Below, one piece after another: positions 62,537-64,000 of a DNA stretch of 64,000 bases (positions within the stretch are counted from its first letter, which is position 1; every line of letters begins with the position of its first letter). The notes beneath the pieces are model-generated. The model did not search any database, was not told where the DNA came from, and saw nothing but the letters and a program-made list of their open reading frames with translations. The position numbers and the translations under genes were made by a program. The DNA comes from Microbulbifer harenosus (GTDB lineage Bacteria > Pseudomonadota > Gammaproteobacteria > Pseudomonadales > Cellvibrionaceae), in contig NZ_VANI01000010.1 in the NCBI RefSeq assembly GCF_005771435.1, forward strand, positions 186,001 through 250,000. The letters are read 5' to 3'.

Positions 62537-62567
62537 AGAAATAGCGGGCTTAGCCCGCTATTTCTTT
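62537..62567. terminator. Bidirectional rho-independent terminator
   Basis: A near-perfect 14-bp palindrome (AGAAATAGCGGGCT / AGCCCGCTATTTCT) with a T-run to the right and A's to the left separates the convergent ilvD and TonB-like genes. Confidence 0.93.
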
Positions 62568-62577
62568 ATCTCTCCTG

Positions 62578-63267
62578 TTATTCAGCCAACTTGAAACTGA
62601 TACGGTTGCGCACACCGTGCTGTTCCACGGCCTGTCCTTCCGACATCGGCGGGCGGTACTTGAAGCGCTCCACCGCATTCAATGCCGCATTGTTAAAGAC
62701 ATCCGTAGGAGCGCCGGCACTGTCATAGCCACCGACGACCCGCGGATTCTTCACACTGCCATTGCTGGTGATGGTGAACTCCACAACCACATAGCCTTCA
62801 ATGCCCCTCGCCAGCGCGCGGCGCGGGTACTGCGGTGCCGGCTTGTAGATGGGCAGTGGGTCCGCGGTGATCGGAATCGGACCGCTGCGCTCATTTCCCA
62901 CCACCGGCGGACTGATGACTGTCGGCAGGTCCTGTGGCTCTACCTTGTGGTTGATCTCCACTCGCGGCAGCGGTGGCGGTACGTCTTGCGGCTTCAGCAC
63001 CGGATCGGATTTCTGCACCGTCGGCGTTATTTTCGGCATGTGGATGCCCAACACTTTCGGCGGCAGTTCATCGGGCGGCGCCCGATAGTCCGTGGCGATC
63101 AGCTGGGTCATACCCAGCAGCAGAAGCCCGGTTACCCCCAGGGCAAACGCCCCACTGCGCAGCAGCTGCGCGGAAGTCATGGTGAAAGACAGCGGATTGA
63201 ATAGTTGTGGATTGGCTATCGCAGATAGGGTGGCAGAAAGGTTTTTGGGCGGATAAGCCTGTTCCAT
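62578..63267 (-). CDS. TonB-like energy transducer
   Basis: 229 residues: one membrane anchor (SGAFALGVTGLLLLGMTQLIA), a proline-rich periplasmic stretch (VLKPQDVPPPLPRVE) and a C-terminal TonB domain with PQYPRRALARGIEGYVVVEF and FKYRPPMSEGQ. TonB carries energy from the ExbB/ExbD motor to outer-membrane receptors such as the one at 44900-47248. I start at the ATG 6 bases after GAGG; a GTG two codons up is possible. The gene upstream on the same strand encodes a TPR protein, a common partner of this TonB type, and a Fur-box-like site lies in the gap. Confidence 0.88.
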   Translation of the reverse strand: MEQAYPPKNLSATLSAIANPQLFNPLSFTMTSAQLLRSGAFALGVTGLLLLGMTQLIATDYRAPPDELPPKVLGIHMPKITPTVQKSDPVLKPQDVPPPLPRVEINHKVEPQDLPTVISPPVVGNERSGPIPITADPLPIYKPAPQYPRRALARGIEGYVVVEFTITSNGSVKNPRVVGGYDSAGAPTDVFNNAALNAVERFKYRPPMSEGQAVEQHGVRNRISFKLAE

Positions 63268-63393
63268 AAACACCTCACTTTTTATTTTAGGGTGTTGAAA
63301 GATCGCACAGCCTGCATACGCAAAAGGTATGTGGCAGTGCGGTGGAAAAAGCTGATCAGCTACTTACAGTATTTAGTTGATTTGAGCGAAAGT

Positions 63394-63416
63394 GCAAATA
63401 ATTCTCAATAATTGTC
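63394..63416 (-). promoter_or_regulatory. Fur-box-like site upstream of the TonB-like gene
   Basis: On the minus strand the site reads GACAATTATTGAGAATTATT followed by TGC. It holds GAGAATTATT, the half-site typical of Fur boxes, with a partial inverted match on the other side. It is about 130-150 bp before the TonB start, downstream of the TPR gene's terminator, so it fits iron control of tonB. Confidence 0.55.
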
Positions 63417-63448
63417 TATATTTGCGCCAGCAATGCCGAATTGCAGAC

Positions 63449-63475
63449 GAAAAAAAGGCCGCACAAGTGCGGCCC
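63449..63475 (-). terminator. Rho-independent terminator of the TPR gene
   Basis: On the minus strand GGCCGCAC pairs with GTGCGGCC around a 2-nt centre, followed by TTTTTTT. It lies about 40 bp after the TPR gene stop codon. Confidence 0.9.
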
Positions 63476-63512
63476 TTCCCGGTTCGGTCTAAACCTCCAG
63501 CGAATGTATCAA

Positions 63513-64000
63513 CTACATCGCCAGCTGTTCTTCCCGCTCCTTTTCACTTTCTACGAAAGCAATCCACTGTGAGGCAAACTTCTCGGAGCGTTTGTCATCC
63601 TTTGCTTTCTTCAAGTACTTCAAGGCGTCGTCGTACTTTTTCAGGTTGGCGTTGGCCATACCCAGCACGATGTAGAGCTGGTCCGGGCGCTTGAGATCAC
63701 CCTTTTTCAGCGCTTTCGCACCCATGTCTACGGCTTTTTCGTTCTTGTCCAGGTCCAGGTAGATACTGGCCAGACGAGAGTAGATCTCGCCCTTGTCGGA
63801 CATACTTGCGGCCGCTTCCAGCTCGGGGATCGACTTTTGCAGCTCCTGAGCCATCTGGTAAGCCTGAGCCAGGGTTTCCAGATTCTTGGAGGTGCGCTCG
63901 ATCTTTTTCTCCTTGATGCCCTTGTCGATGACCTTGGCACCTTTGTACGGGGTTTCCGCGCCCATGAAGAGGTAGGCCATATTCAACAGCTCTTTCTCTT
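63513..64000 (-). CDS. Tetratricopeptide-repeat protein, C-terminal part only
   Basis: The frame is open to the right edge, so the 5' part lies outside the window. The visible 162 or so residues form at least three TPR units (LLNMAYLFMGAETPYKGAKV; EIYSRLASIYLDLDKNEKAV; QLYIVLGMANANLKKYDDAL) and a charged tail. In related gammaproteobacteria such a protein is encoded with TonB, ExbB and ExbD, and the TonB-like gene does follow here on the same strand, after a terminator. A role in the TonB apparatus or its assembly is inferred; no catalytic motif is seen. Confidence 0.75.
   Translation of the reverse strand, partial: EKELLNMAYLFMGAETPYKGAKVIDKGIKEKKIERTSKNLETLAQAYQMAQELQKSIPELEAAASMSDKGEIYSRLASIYLDLDKNEKAVDMGAKALKKGDLKRPDQLYIVLGMANANLKKYDDALKYLKKAKDDKRSEKFASQWIAFVESEKEREEQLAM

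Overview
The window looks like a chromosomal segment of a GC-rich marine gammaproteobacterium. Cellvibrionales, in particular a Microbulbifer-like genus, is my inference from gene content and order, not a database result. Lipopolysaccharide (LPS) core genes, TonB-dependent uptake, a glnE-ilvE pair beside LPS genes, and REP-type palindromes all fit. I see no rRNA, tRNA, CRISPR array, transposase or prophage genes.

1-16.1 kb is an LPS core/outer-core assembly locus. It holds a partial Kdo-kinase-like gene at the left edge, many glycosyltransferases (GT2, GT4, ELM1-type), waaA (Kdo transferase), a YrbL-like kinase-fold protein, an O-antigen ligase (waaL), a UDP-glucose dehydrogenase, and a secreted protein with two jacalin-like lectin repeats. 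Genes point both ways, and several overlap or nearly touch. The stretch from about 10.8 to 16 kb looks AT-richer than its surroundings and may have been acquired.

16.1-36 kb is mostly housekeeping and transport: ilvE and glnE; an ABC exporter of the GldA/GldF-GldG type in which the permease and auxiliary domains are fused, followed by a DUF4340 protein; two PhzF-like proteins; an orphan GspE/PilB-type ATPase; a DUF47-Pit phosphate uptake pair; a DMT permease; and an outer-membrane factor plus HlyD adaptor with no inner-membrane pump beside them. Two roughly 110-nt intergenic elements (20502-20615 and 31484-31613) share a fixed core and an apical loop, while their hairpin arms differ in sequence and stay perfectly paired. 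They are the most unusual non-coding signal here.

36.4-55.1 kb is an accessory catabolic region. A response-regulator-like protein with a degenerate receiver and an AraC-type regulator precede a tight + strand operon: quinone oxidoreductase, TauD-type dioxygenase, beta-keto acid cleavage enzyme (BKACE), MFS carrier, FrnE-like DsbA protein and YeiH-type exporter. A TonB-dependent receiver, an acyl-CoA ligase and a serine hydrolase follow. I infer an uptake and degradation route for an unidentified compound, possibly a sulfonate. Next comes a purine module: Tsx-like porin, guanine deaminase and two tandem paralogous MFS carriers.

55.1-64 kb returns to core functions: a DUF2955 membrane protein, a Ca2+/H+ exchanger with a small K+-channel-like protein, argE, a perfect REP pair, argA, ilvD, a TonB-like energy transducer behind a Fur-box-like site, and the 3' part of a TPR gene cut by the window edge.
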